A DNA stretch of 64,000 bases from Setomelanomma holmii. Taxonomy: Eukaryota > Ascomycota > Dothideomycetes > Pleosporales > Phaeosphaeriaceae. A program made the position numbers and the translations under genes. Positions 1-11,820 of the stretch are shown one piece after another. Within the stretch, counting starts at the first letter, position 1, and the number at the start of each line of letters is the position of its first letter. The notes under the pieces are model-generated. The model had not been told where the DNA came from. It searched no databases and was given only the letters and a program-made list of their open reading frames with translations. Location: assembly GCA_010015745.1 (NCBI GenBank), contig ML978164.1, forward strand, positions 68,445 through 132,444, in the 5' to 3' direction.

Positions 1-750
1 CCACTACACAAACCTGTCACGTCTCCCACCCATCCCCACCAGCTTGGTGCCAGATTGCCTCGAGCTAAATCCATGGTTGGGATGGACTCTCAAGCTGCGG
101 CGGAGTTTGCGCGCATGCACAGCAAGGATCGAGCGCTTGCCGAGCAAGTAATGCCTCAACAGCGTCGGCGAAGTCATCACAACCTTAAGCTGGAGGTCGG
201 TGAGGCTAAAGCAGCAAAGCGGCGTCCTCAAAGCTCATTGCACGACATACCACCGGTGCCATCAATTGATACTTCCAGGATGAACGTGTCTAAATCCGCT
301 GGATCAAATGGTAGGCACGACTCCAAGTCAGCTCTTTGCCGCAACGCTCATTCTCGGGCGAAAGCGCAAACGGTGACGCAGCCCCTTGACAAGACTGCTC
401 AGAACCGGCAAAGCCTTCCACAACATAACGTTGACTGGGAAGCACACTCCAATCTTTGGAGACAGCGGCGCAAGTCTATTGGGGAAGGCCTGCGAACGCA
501 TGCAACTTTCAGTGAAGCCAGCGCGTCGACAGTAAATTCTCGAATTACACCTCAGCCTCGCGAGGACCTGGCCGCCTGGGGAAGATTTAGCGGAGGCCTA
601 GATTACAACTACGAGGGCCGCAGCGCCGGTATAGGTGGCAGTGCAGGCACTCGACAACTCCACTCAGCAGCAAGCACCAAGAGCTTGAAATGGCGACACC
701 AGTACGGGGTTGATCTGTCCGACGTTCCAATCATGTTGCAGCGCGCATGA
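1..750 (+). CDS. 3' end of an unknown fungal protein (5' truncated by the window)
   Basis: Frame 1 is open from the first base to a TGA at 748-750, giving the last 249 residues of a protein whose start lies outside the window. An internal TTG near 55 and the ATG at 73 are not real starts, because the frame is open upstream. The fragment is hydrophilic, rich in Ser, Arg, Ala and Gln, with no membrane segment or recognisable catalytic motif. It looks like the disordered tail of a larger protein. I do not recognise the family. A Trp-rich stretch near the end (around 420-720) may be the conserved part. It could still contain an unrecognised intron. Confidence 0.6.
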   Translation, partial: PLHKPVTSPTHPHQLGARLPRAKSMVGMDSQAAAEFARMHSKDRALAEQVMPQQRRRSHHNLKLEVGEAKAAKRRPQSSLHDIPPVPSIDTSRMNVSKSAGSNGRHDSKSALCRNAHSRAKAQTVTQPLDKTAQNRQSLPQHNVDWEAHSNLWRQRRKSIGEGLRTHATFSEASASTVNSRITPQPREDLAAWGRFSGGLDYNYEGRSAGIGGSAGTRQLHSAASTKSLKWRHQYGVDLSDVPIMLQRA

Positions 751-1927
751 TTTCATTGACCAACTCTTTTTCAAGACTCTTATGATTATTCATATCCAGC
801 GGTAGTACTGCTTGGGCAGCGTTGCATCTGCATCATCGCATATTTCACGTACATCACGCATTTACACACATACCCACATACACGCAGCGGCATTCTGGGA
901 GGCTTGGGACCTGGCGTTAGTCCGCTCTTGATAGCTTCTGCATGGCATGCCTATCGCAGCCCACGAATCAAGCAACAATTTTGTGATTATCTCGCATGTG
1001 AAAGCTGCAAGTGCATGCATTGTCTGCAGCTTCCTCGAAATACCGGTGTAGACAAACCTGCTGTGAAGGTAACTTGGGTATGTTTAGCGTGGAAAAGCGT
1101 GAACCTTCTCCATGTGTGAGAAAGGGCTGGGCGTGGCTGTGTGTATGGGCAGCATGTCATTACTAAGCGCGGCAATTTGTCTCGCACTTCATCAAGATTG
1201 AAGCTTTGGCGAGGCTGACCGCCTGTATTGCCTCGAAGCTCCCTTCTGGGCAGGCAGAAGAGACAGCCAAGCCAACACAGCTTTCCCATCACATGCGTGA
1301 ATCTCAGCAAAACCATCAGCCTTTCTGAAAAGACCGAATTGCTACCGTGTACGTCATAAGTCCATCGCGATCGATGCTGCGCGCGATATTGGGGCAACTA
1401 GTCTAGCCGGGCTGGGGAGTCGCGTTCGGACCACATCTGAGTGAATTTTCGACCTTTAAACCTCCCCGCGCTGTCACTCGAGCCCCCCCCCCCCCCCAAC
1501 ACACTTCAATCACACTTTGGCACCCTTCACACAGAGCGGTCGCCCTTTCGCTACACTCAACTCTACCTGACGACCCGCCTTTGGTCGTTGCAAAGGCACC
1601 CACAGCATCACGGCTTCTGCCTTCTTTCTGCTCAACCTCCAAGACGTATCTGCTCGCCCTACGCCACACATCTCCAACAACATCCCTCCCCCTCGTGGTG
1701 CCGTCATCTAAGCCCCAGCTCGACCGCTTGCTTTTTTTGCAACCAAACCCACCCGTCGACTGCGATACACTTGAGCTGCCGCATCAGTCGCTCCCTGCGG
1801 TTCTTCCCGACTCGGGAAGACGTCGTGAAAGCCTCGGCCTCGCATTCAAGCCTCCATAACGACCCCTCGGGACTCAGCGAATAATCTTCAAATACCAATC
1901 AATACCCTAGGACTTGCTATCCAGGGC
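751..1927. promoter_or_regulatory. Upstream region and long leader of ornithine decarboxylase
   Basis: No convincing gene. From about 1377 to the ODC start at 1928 there is no ATG on the plus strand for some 550 nt, and 1441-1900 is strongly pyrimidine-rich, with a run of 15 C at 1483-1497. This fits a long, uORF-free leader. CT-rich tracts upstream of the start are typical of strong fungal promoters. Transcript start is not known from sequence alone. Confidence 0.4.
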
Positions 1928-3315
1928 ATGGCACCTTCCGCAATCACAACTACCGAACAATACCAGTCTACGTTGAAAGACTCTATACAGTCCTTCAACT
2001 ACCCCGTTGGTAGTACTGATAATAATGGCGCCTGGAAATCCAAGCAATTGACTGGGGAGGCTCTGAAGAGCCGCGTCGAGGCTATTGATCACGATGTCTG
2101 CAGCGTTGGCGACGAAGATGCTTTCTTCGTTGCTGACCTAGGCGAGGTCTACCGCCAGCATTTGCGCTGGAAGAAGAACCTCGCTCGCGTCAAGCCGCAC
2201 TATGGTGAGTTTTGGGTCGCGCTATTCGCACCTTCGCCACTGACAATGTCATAGCCGTCAAGTGCAACCCGGACCCGCAAGTCCTTCGCCTCATGACCGA
2301 GCTCGGCATGGGCTTTGACTGTGCCTCCAAGAACGAAATCGAGACCGTCCTCAAGCTGGGCGTCGACCCGTCCCGTATCATCTACGCGCAGCCCTGCAAG
2401 ACCAAGTCGTACGTCCGCTACGCCGCCAACACTGGCGTCAAGCAGATGACCTTTGACAATGCCGACGAGCTATACAAGACGAAGCAGCTCTTCCCGGCTG
2501 CCGAGCTGTACCTCCGTATCTTGACGGACGATTCGGCCAGCCTGTGCCGCTTGAGCCAGAAGTTTGGAGCGTCTTTGGACACAACCGCAGAGCTCTTGGA
2601 GCTCGCGAAGAAGCTGGAGCTCAGTGTTGTGGGCGTGGCGTTCCATGTCGGCTCTGGCGCATCTGACCCGAAGGCATTCATCAAGGCTGTGCAGGACGCT
2701 CGCTTCGTCTTTGACCAAGCGGCTGCTCTCGGCTTTAACATGCACACACTAGATGTAGGAGGTGGCTTCACCGGCGATGTTACCTTCGAGCCCATGGCAG
2801 CTGTCCTCTCCGCTTCCCTGGACGAGTACTTCCCGCCTCACATCCGTGTCATTGGCGAGCCGGGTCGCTACTACGTCTCCACGGCCTTCACGATCGCATG
2901 CCACGTCATTGCTCGCCGCACTGTCGCTGACGCTACCTTGGGCACCACCTCGTACATGCTCTACTTGAACGATGGTGTTTATGGCAACTTCTCGAGCATC
3001 ATCTTCGACCACCAGCACCCTGTGCCGCGTGTCTTGAAGTCCGGTACCGACATCAAGTACGACATTCGTCCTTCAGGCTACGACACGCCCTCTCAAGTCG
3101 AGTACTCTATCTGGGGTCCGACTTGCGATGGCATCGACATCATCTCATCCAGCAGCACTTTCCCTGAGCTGTTGGACGTGGGTGATTGGCTATACTTTGA
3201 GGACATGGGCGCCTACACCAAGTGTTCTGCGACCAAGTTCAACGGCTTCACGGACAGCCACGACGTCGTGTATGTGTGCAGCGAGCCTGGTGCGAAGGCT
3301 TTGCTTGGGATGTAG
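1928..3315 (+). CDS. SPE1: Ornithine decarboxylase (EC 4.1.1.17)
   Basis: PLP-dependent fold-III decarboxylase converting ornithine to putrescine, the committed step of polyamine synthesis, in the cytosol. Two exons, 1928..2204 and 2255..3315, with a 50-bp GT-AG intron carrying a CTGAC branch site; the product is 445 aa, a normal length for fungal ODC. The intron splits the AVKCN motif whose Lys95 should bind PLP. HVGSG (about 223-227), GEPGRYYV (about 293-300) and the substrate Cys in WGPTCDG (about Cys383) are all present, so the enzyme should be active. The ATG at 1928 is the first in the leader. Family knowledge says ODC is controlled by antizyme and translation; no antizyme gene is seen here. 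Confidence 0.97.
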
Positions 3316-3657
3316 ATGGCGTGCACATCGTATGGTAGGGTTTCGGGTGGAAAGAAAGGCTGGGGGATGCAAGTGCTGCTACTGGAGGCATTCTCAAAAG
3401 TTATTCTCAAGTTGTTCATAAAGCGAAAAGCGATGATAATGTCCACGATCAAGCGTGCGTCACTCACTCATTACATACTTGATGTCTACATAGTTCAGAG
3501 TGCCACTTCAATTGATCAGAAGAACAGCAGCTTTATGATACCCAGTTGGATGAGTGTACTAAGTAATGCTTCTAAAAATCGTCACGTCTATGCTCAGACT
3601 GTATATGGGTATCATGTCTCCTCCATCCCCTTCCCCTGCCTTCCCATCATGACGTAT
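3316..3657. other. Convergent 3' intergenic gap
   Basis: Space between the ends of ODC (plus) and the Gln-rich gene (minus). It is A/T-richer than the flanking coding DNA and has no convincing ORF. It presumably holds both 3' UTRs and polyadenylation signals. Confidence 0.5.
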
Positions 3658-5644
3658 TCAATACCTAAACATACATATCCCCGCCCTCTCCGCGTCCAGC
3701 TTACCCAGTATGGGCGTACACCTCTCCAACGCCAACACCCCATTAATCACCAAACTCACCATCCTACCCAGCACCTCTGCGTAATTCTTCTGCAACGCGG
3801 GATTGATGTGTGGTACGCTGATGATGCTGTCTAACCATTCGCAGATTTGCTCGTGCTGCCATTCTGGACCTAAAGTTTGGTGGACGAAGTTAGTGTATTG
3901 TCTTGGATATGAAGTGGACATGGTAATTGGGGGATGGCTTACTGTATCCGCCTGCGCCAGCTGTTGCTGCCGGGTTGAATCCAGCGGCAGTGGAGCTAGC
4001 GGTGCGCATTTGACTCAATGTCCACGGACTCCATGCGGTGATGGGCGCGGATTTAGTTACGGGTATGACGAGTGCAGGACAGCCGTCTAGCAAATGAAAT
4101 ATCATGGCTAGAGATTGGTGTACGAAGTCAGTAACTGTCTCACGTTCAATTTGTACACCGGGATTACGTACTGCCGCAGCCTGGACGGCGGGACTGGGAC
4201 CACTGGATACGTTTGTTAGTACGTCACTTTCTAGAAGACTTATGTGATGGTGGTTGGGGATAGGGTAGGAAGTATGAAGATTGAAAGGAAGGGAAGGGGA
4301 GACAGTATGTACGTACCACGCCGCGATATGGTGCGATGCCGGTAAAGAGAATGAGCATGCGATTTGTGCCAATGTCGTTTTGCGGGTCCGGATCGCAGAG
4401 GGGCAGAGTGTGGACAGATTCAGAGAGGATTTTGTGGGCGAGGAGGTAGTCTCCTGTGGGGGTTTGATTAGTACTTCGGATACCTTCCGGCATGTGTTTT
4501 AGGAAATATGGGTCCTACCTCCCAAGAAAGGTCCAAAGGATTGCGCAATGGCAAAGTCATTCGCTCGTGGAACGCTTGGTGTCCTTGCGCTGGCGAACAG
4601 ATATGGACAGAACCAGCCTTTCTCACAGGCTTGGGCGCTCGTGGTCGGGCGTACGCCTACGAAGCGTAAATCTGCGTCTACACCCATGAGTTTGTGCTTG
4701 ATACCGACTTGTAAGCTCTTGACGTTGGTAGTTTGCAGCATCTTTTCTTCTTCAGGTAGCATGTGCTCCAATATGCCTTTGTCGATGGCTTGTTCGACGA
4801 TCTGAAAGACGCCGTACTTGAGCACTGTTGATGCAGCAATGGCGCCCGCACCGGAGTTCACGATTTCAGAGATGAAGGAATCGACACCAAATATAGACGT
4901 GACTTGATCCGCAGCGCCGTCGACGAGAGGGCCCCCAACGAAGGCAAACGTGGTGAAGAGCACGGCATCGCGGTAGCGTACGTTGGGCAACGTGACTGGG
5001 TTGTTGTCGCCCCATGGACTTAGAGATGAGGGCATTTTTGCCATGGACGTTGCTGTTTGGACTGATGAGCGAGCTACACGACCTACGAGCGTGTCGCCAA
5101 AGAAGCGCTTCACACTGTCAGACTTTTGGGCATCTTGGGGTCCGCTGTCATGGCCGGAGGAGTGCTTCGAGCCGAACAGTCCTGAAGGTGCGGTTGTCGT
5201 ATAGTGTGGTTTTGTGGCTGCTGGTTGTTGTAGAGGCATATTTACTGGAGGCGATTGTTGAAACATAGGCTGCTGTGGCATCATCTGTGGTTGTTGGCCC
5301 ATCATCTGTTGTTGTGGCATCATTTGCTGGACTTGTTGCTGTACCATCTGGACTTTCTCTGGAGGATAACTCTGTAAGACTTGTTGAACCTGCTGAACCT
5401 GCTGTGGCGTCATGTTTGGTACGCCCTGGAATGGTTGCTGCTGGATGGGCTGGGGTGACTGAGCGAATTGAGGCTGCTGGGATAGGAACTGCTGTTGCTG
5501 CACCTGACCTCGAAGGTACCCGCTTTGCGCCGGAGGCTGACCGTATGGATTCATTGCTGGAGCCGGGGTAGGTGTAGGGAGTTGTTGAGGCTGGACTGTG
5601 TACGGCGGTGGGGCAGATGTGCTTAGGTTGAATGGTGCAGACAT
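3658..5644 (-). CDS. Conserved-looking unknown protein with Gln/Pro-rich N terminus
   Basis: Model on the minus strand with exons 4519..5644, 4317..4453, about 3943..4180 and 3658..3869, giving about 570 aa. Introns 1 (4454-4518, TACTAAT branch) and 3 (3870-3942, CACTAAC branch) are clear. Intron 2 is uncertain: the acceptor at 4181 keeps frame, while a better branch site (TACTAAC near 4212-4220) points to an acceptor near 4203 that does not keep frame with the donor I chose. The start is the ATG at 5644. Residues 1-150 are Gln/Pro/Met-rich and disordered. The remainder is ordered, with two hydrophobic stretches (about 230-255 and 265-285) and no motif I can name. Possibly a fungus-specific membrane- or chromatin-associated protein, but no function can be assigned. 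Confidence 0.7.
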
Positions 5645-6783
5645 GGTAAGTGTCAATTCCGATCGTCTTCTCCCGTACTACGATGCACTACTCTTGATGT
5701 ACTTCGCTTCGATGCTGTCTTGATTATCTCAAAAACTTTTGTTCTCCACAAGGTAGGACGCCTGTGGCTGTTTACAAGTGGGGCTGGAGAGTGTGGCTTG
5801 AATGTAGTCTGGACACGCAGACTGGGGAGATTTGTGAGATAACGATGGACTGCGGAGAGACTGGAGAGACGAAGTGGAGACAGATTGACCGGTCTAAGAA
5901 ACACGAGGGGCCTGAAAGAATGCGGGTTGCTCCCGTATCTGTAGCTGCAGCTGAAGTACTGTGGCTTCATACTAACTAAATTTGGGGTCTCCAAGCGCGA
6001 AATGAGCCCACGTTTCGCTCTTTTGCATCAGGCTGAGATCTCCAGGATGCCGCAAGGCTGCACAATTTAGAGTCGTTGGCATATGTCCGGTAGGTACACC
6101 CTTTGGTTTCCGCCAAGCGCGATACTCTCTCACACTAGCAAAGGAGACGCCAAAAATTAGCGCTTGCCGTCCCTGAGGCCCTGGAAAGTCGCTCGGTAGA
6201 GCTCGTGCAGACGTTGGAGCGAAGCTGTCGGCCCGCTGCATGTATGTCGGGATCAGGAAGTCGCGACCCAAGTCGAACATGTAAGCAAAACCCTCATGTC
6301 ACTGCGCCAGATGAACCTGTAGCTCTGACCAGTCAAGTACGCGATCTCGGGAAGCGCTTGTATGCGCCGCCAAGTGTGATCTGGTCTCTAAGACGGTCGC
6401 AGGCGCGTATACGATGAAGCTTGTCCAATGAAAAGTCCGGGTTTCGCGTCGAGAGCAGCGTGGTCCGCGGCCCAACCGGGCAGAGGTCATGGAGAGGCTG
6501 CGTAAGTCAGTGGACTGGGAGGCAAGAGACTCACCTGGGCATAATTGCCGTCTTCCGTGTTGTACATATAGGCTCATCGGCGCTGTAACTTATATCGTGC
6601 ATACCTGCAGTCTGCTATCTCCCGTCATCCGCGTCATATGCGACACACCCCGCCCACCAGCATCCTCCACAACGTGAGCTGTGAGCCATCCCGCGCCGTA
6701 CCCAAAAATAAGTCGACGCCTGTCATCGCTGGCGATCCGGACGGCGTACCTGCAGCAGATATTCATAGTCGCCGCCTTCGACC
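5645..6783. promoter_or_regulatory. Divergent intergenic region with a possible relic on the minus strand
   Basis: The 1.1 kb between two divergent gene starts must hold both promoters. Part of it (5972-6567) reads like minus-strand coding DNA: an ATG at 6567 opens 11 codons ending in a GTGAGT donor, followed by open segments in changing frames, the best being 5972-6280. The apparent first intron would be only 37 bp and no model stays open throughout. It may be a decayed gene or a small multi-exon gene that I cannot resolve. Confidence 0.3.
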
Positions 6784-9700
6784 ATGGATGCTCGCAAGCA
6801 GGGTCGTCCTGAAGAGGAGCTCTTCTTGCGACCAGGCGAGAATCCAGAGACACCGACCGTAGGGCCCTTGAGGATACAGAAAGGCCGCGATGGCATGAGC
6901 CCGCCTCCACGAACCGACTCAGCGGGCAGCTCGAACCAGCCAGCATTCTCGCGCCCGCCGCCCATGCCCTCGTTCCCCGCGCCCCCAACAGCTCCACCCA
7001 CTGCGCCGCTACCATATCCTGACGATCGCCCACCGAAGCAGCCCACGCTGGGCTCAGGGAGGTACACGCCTCTCAGCGAACGAGAGCGGGCGAGCAAGAA
7101 CGCCACGCCCCCAGAGACAGACGGCCGACGTCGAGGCTCCACGCCGAAGGCACCGAGTCCTACTTCTCCCGATAGGCGCGCACGTTTCGAGGCGAACGAT
7201 CCAAACAGGCCGACAGTGGGCGGTTACGGTGCAAGAAACGCAGACGGGTCGATACAGCCTTCGAGGTTGGCAGAGCGAAGAGGGACGGCGCCAAAGCCCC
7301 TCCCGGACTCGCCTGGGCCAGAGACGCCAGACAAAGAAGGCCTCTTCCAGAAAGCGCCCCAGCGAAAAGGTAGTGAGCCCGCCGTGAACCCGTTTCCGGA
7401 GTACCATCAGCAGTACTGGCCGCCACCAAACGCGGGCGCATCCGGCGCCTCGTCATCCAAGCAGTCGGAGCCCGCTGGAGTGCTCAAGATACCGAATCCG
7501 GGCGGCGTCAACCGTTTGAGCTCGACCGCGTCCACCTCCACCGTACGAGCCCAGCGAGGCTCTCCTCCGCCTCCCGAGACTCCCATAATCCCTCCACCAG
7601 GCGGGGGGATTGAGGCGCGCTTTGCGGCAGCTGGCATTGCGGGGACATCCACCCTCACAAACCTGCAAGCACAAAGCGTACAGAATGCAGCAGCTGCTCA
7701 AAGAAACCAGGTATATGCGAACCAGCAACCTCGTCCTGGTCTCACATCACCGCAGCCATCACAGCAACAGCAGCCTCCAAGAAGACCATGGACGCCAACA
7801 GAGCAGCCGGGGACTACGCCACATGGCCCGCCGCAAGTATATCAGGGCATGGACACAGTAGGACCGACAAGTCCACCTCCACAAGGACCGCTCCCTCAAG
7901 CTCCAAACCCTCATTTTTCACCCCCACCGAGCAACACACCTATGAATGTGCCTCCTGAGCATCCGCTGAACCATGAAATGGGTCGTCTGCACATGAGCGA
8001 AGAGCCGCCGCCAGCATACTCGAGCATCACTCAACCCACGCCAAACCAAGCTCACAGCTACCCGAACGAGAAGGGACAACAACCAGCAGCGCAGGGCGTT
8101 TCGCTGGCAGACCCTAATCAAGGTCATCCTGCCTTTGCAAACGACGTGCGCCAGCAGGCAGGCCCTTCACAGCCGGCAGCAGTCGTGGCACCAACACCCA
8201 CGCAAAGCCAATTCCAGCAGCCAGCACAGTCAGTTCAGCCAGGCCATACGCCAAGTCCAGCACCTGGGGCCGGGCCTGCGTCTCCGCCCCCGTTGCCAGA
8301 AGGCTGGATTGCACATCTTGACCCTAGTTCAGGACAGTACTACTATATCCACTTGCCTACACAGTCGACACAATGGGAGTTCCCTAAAGGCCCAACGCCC
8401 TTGAATCTCAACGAGCCTTTGTCGCCGACAGGCACATTCGTCAACCCTCTCATGAGCCCTACGGGTTTTAGCAAAGCTCAAATGGTGCAATCACCAGGAT
8501 TTCAACCTGCGACCCCTGGATATCCGGGAGACTTTGGTATGGCGTCACTCGCCACACCGACTGCTGCTGGATTTACTGGTCCACCTCCAGTTGCTGGTGT
8601 AGATCAGTACAAAGTCAATCCTACCAACGGCGTGTACTTTGGCCCATACCTCCGATACACAAATATGGACCTTGAGCGCGGTCTGTGGCTCGGCTCCATT
8701 CTCCTCGTCACAAACACGCCTCACCCTCCCACCATCCACATCCACCAAAGCCAGGATTTGTCTCCCAACCCCCGGCAACTGAAAGCCAACCCCATATACA
8801 CCCATCAAACGTGGATTTTCTACCGGTATGATATAGATCTGAAGATGGACGACGAGCATGCAGCCAAGTGGACTTATGCAATCACTTCGCACCTTGGATG
8901 CACACGGTTCGAGTTTCTCGTTGCAGGACGTCACGAGACAAGCTGGCGTTTCATCGCCCACTCTGGCAACGATTTTGCGCTCAATGTCACAGCCAACGAG
9001 AGAACGAAGCTTGGTGGCGTAGGCCTTATGTGGAAAGACATCCTGCAAAAGAACGCCGAATGTGGTGGCTTTCACGTACAACTAGGTCTGGGCGGACAGA
9101 TCTTCGCTGATCGGCTATGGAAAGAGCTTCCATTGTTGAAGCAGTGGACTGCGACAAGTGGCAAAGAGATACGCAAGAACGCGCCATGGACTGCAAAGCA
9201 TGAAGAGGACGTTTGCCACGCGTACTTTCATTACTACACCAGCCATTTCGACCAACCACATCTGAGAGAAGCATTCGCACAGATTCCCCATATTTTGGCA
9301 CTGGACGATCATGACATGTAAGTTTGTAGTTCTGTCCTCCCTGCTCACAGTGCTGACATACGAAGTTTTGATGGCTTTGGCTCATATCCAGAGTATATGC
9401 AATTCTCCAATATGTTCAAGAACATTGGCAGACTCGGTATTGAGATGTATCTACTTTTCCAACACCACACCACACTCGAAATTCTGCGAAACGTCAGCAA
9501 TGACATGGATCTCTTCACCATCACTGGCACGGGCTGGCACTTTATCAAGTATCTCGGACCCTGCGTCACCGTCGTTGGCCCAGACTGCCGTTCCGAGCGC
9601 AACCCTCACCAAGTCATGGCAGGACCTACGTACCAAGGTATATTCCCCAAGGTCGCGACACTGCCGCCAAGCGTTCAGCATTGTATTTGGATGATACCTG

Positions 9701-10564
9701 TACCGATTGTGTATCCTCGACTCGAGTCTGTCGAACACCTCGCGCATTCGATGGCGACAGGCAAGAAAGCGGTTACCGGCACTTTCAATATGCTGGGTAA
9801 GGTCACAGCAGGCGTCGCAGGAGTTGTCGGTGCTAAGAGCATGGTCGGCGATGGCTTCAGCTCCGTCAAAAAGGCCATTGGCAAGTCTGGTTTGATGAGT
9901 GGCGTCCTCAGTCCCTTCGGAGACATTGACATCCTTGATGAGCTGAGAGATCAGTGGACGCATGACTCAAAGGTAAGAAGTCCTGTGCCCTCTTTCCGCA
10001 AGGCGACCGACTAATGAGGAACAGGATCTCGAGCGGACGTATCTCATAAGAACCCTGCAGGGCATTGCACACAATAAGTCCTTGCGAATGACGTTCTTCT
10101 CCGGCGCAGTCGATTGTTGCGGCGCTGGTCTCGTCCATGATCCTTCCAGACCTCAAGATCACAAGACTATGTACCAGATCATCTCGTCCTCCGTAGTGAA
10201 CGGCCCGCCTGGTAGCTATACACTGAGGCTGCTGCACAATAACCGGGCCCTCTATGTGCCACAAAATGGTCACCGAAGCAGCCAGCAGGCGACAGACACG
10301 AAGGAAGATATGATGGAGATCTTCACCCAAGACGTAAATGGCCAGCCGCGGGAGTACAAGAGACTTATGGGCCGAAGGAATTACGTAGCGTGCGTGATTT
10401 ACGACCCCGATATTGTGAGCGGCAATTTTGGCCAGGCAGTACCTGGGCATGGAAGTGGGAAGCTTAGCCTCGCGGTTGACTTTATGGTGCAGAACGACAG
10501 TGGTTATGCTGCCCCAATGAAGTATGGACCTGTCATTGTACCGAGCTTGGAGTACGGGCGATAG
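6784..10564 (+). CDS. WW-domain protein with PhoD-like metallophosphatase region
   Basis: Three exons, 6784..9317, 9366..9972 and 10025..10564, give 1226 aa; both introns (48 and 52 bp) are GT-AG and the phases agree. Residues 1-495 are Pro/Gln/Ser-rich and disordered. A WW domain follows at about 502-535 (LPEGW, then a YYY centre, then the second Trp and Pro). From about 615 to the end is a region resembling the fungal PhoD-like phosphatases, including the metal-site motif DDHD at 841-844 split by intron 1, followed by DGFGSY. The PhoD family are calcium/iron phosphoesterases. This group is intracellular, with no signal peptide here, and its substrate is unknown. The WW domain suggests recruitment by PPxY-type ligands (inference). 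Confidence 0.88.
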
Positions 10565-10892
10565 ATAGACAACTGTCTTCTTTCTTAGTCATAATTGTCT
10601 TCCAGCGGCTACGATGCATAGCAAGCGATGAGCGCTGTTTTGTCTTTATGATGGCTTTGTATGCTTCGGCAGCAATATTCACGTAATTGATACCACCCAT
10701 ACAAAAATACGTATCTCTCGCCGTACATAGGTAAAGCAGGAATTTGTTGTTGGCGAGCTTACTGCTGGACAGGAAGGAACGGCCAGGCTCGGAAGGAACG
10801 ATTTTCCAGATTCGGTAGTGACATGTTGATGCTTGGCATCAAGCATCTCTAAAAATGTCCATGTCTGAAACAACGAACCACCGAAATCCATA
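10565..10892. other. Short intergenic region between two tandem plus-strand genes
   Basis: It must contain the terminator of the WW/PhoD gene and the promoter of the next gene. No ORF, repeat or RNA gene is visible. A conserved promoter element could not be identified by eye. Confidence 0.4.
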
Positions 10893-11820
10893 ATGGCCTC
10901 TCCGATTGTGCCAGCGAGAGCGATACCGCGTTTGTTCATACCACAGCTGTCACGGTCTTCTAGGACATTACGACCAGCAGCATGTGGCACGCCCGAAGCA
11001 CGGCGATACAGATCTGCTACCCACTTCCAGCGATGCGCAACGCAGCCTGGTACATCAGCACTTCGGCAACAAGGTTCACAGCAATGGCACAACAGGTCTC
11101 CATCGTTTAATCTCAGTAATACCTCTGCAATCGAGTCTCGTCGCCACTTCAGTGCGACGGCTGCGCAACAAAAGGATCATCATTTCGACACATTGAAGTT
11201 TGTGCAGAGGCTGAAGGATGAAGGTTTCACAGAGGAGCAGGCAGAGGGCATGATGAGAGTCCTATCAGACGTCATCGAAGAGAGGTGTGTTCCTTGCATG
11301 CAATAGAACAAGGACAAAGAAGCTGACTCTTGCAGCATCCAGAACTTGACGCGAACGATGGTCCTCCGAGAAGACCAAGAAAAAGCAACATACACCCAGA
11401 AGGTCGATTTCGCAAAACTGCGCTCCGAACTCATGACTGCCGACTCGACCGAGTCTTCGCTGACACGCGCCTCGCATGAACGACTCACGAACGAGCTGGC
11501 GAAGCTGAACTCGAGGCTGCGGGACGAGATTCAAAGGACGCAGGCTTCTGTGCGTCTAGACCTCAACCTCGAGAAGGGCCGCATCAGGGAAGAGGCCAAT
11601 GTGCAGGAGCTGAAGCTCAAGGAGACAGACACCAGGATAGAGCAGGAGACCGCGCAATTGCGGGAAAGACTTGAAGCTGTCAAGTTCTCGACGCTGCAGT
11701 GGTTGATGTACGTAACATCATGCGTGGTATATTCGAAAGTTGCAAAGCTAACATGTCTGTAGGGGCGTTTGCACGGGTACCGCTGCGCTCATGCTCGGTG
11801 TCTGGCGTCTATTGATGTGA
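10893..11820 (+). CDS. FMP32: Mitochondrial coiled-coil protein, MCUR1/CCDC90 (DUF1640) family, Fmp32-like
   Basis: Exons 10893..11284, 11336..11707 and 11763..11820 give 273 aa; introns are 51 and 55 bp, the second with a GCTAAC branch site. The N terminus (about 1-85) is Arg/Ser/Ala-rich and nearly free of acidic residues, as in a matrix presequence. The DUF1640 core starts with a phenylalanine-rich segment (FDTLKFVQ...), continues into a long coiled coil (about 120-245) and ends in a single hydrophobic segment (about 250-272) of the C-terminal anchor type. Yeast Fmp32 works in assembly of cytochrome oxidase, while animal MCUR1 has been linked to calcium uptake. Which role applies here is unknown. 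Family assignment is strong; the gene symbol is by homology. Confidence 0.85.

Noticed and set aside
1441..1884. 147-codon frame upstream of ODC
   Set aside because: It has no ATG start and reflects CT-rich leader sequence.
6601..6800. Peptides resembling class I alpha-mannosidase words (YEYLL, TGDSRLQ) on the minus strand
   Set aside because: The two words are short, in different frames and lack all flanking conserved blocks, so the similarity is probably chance.
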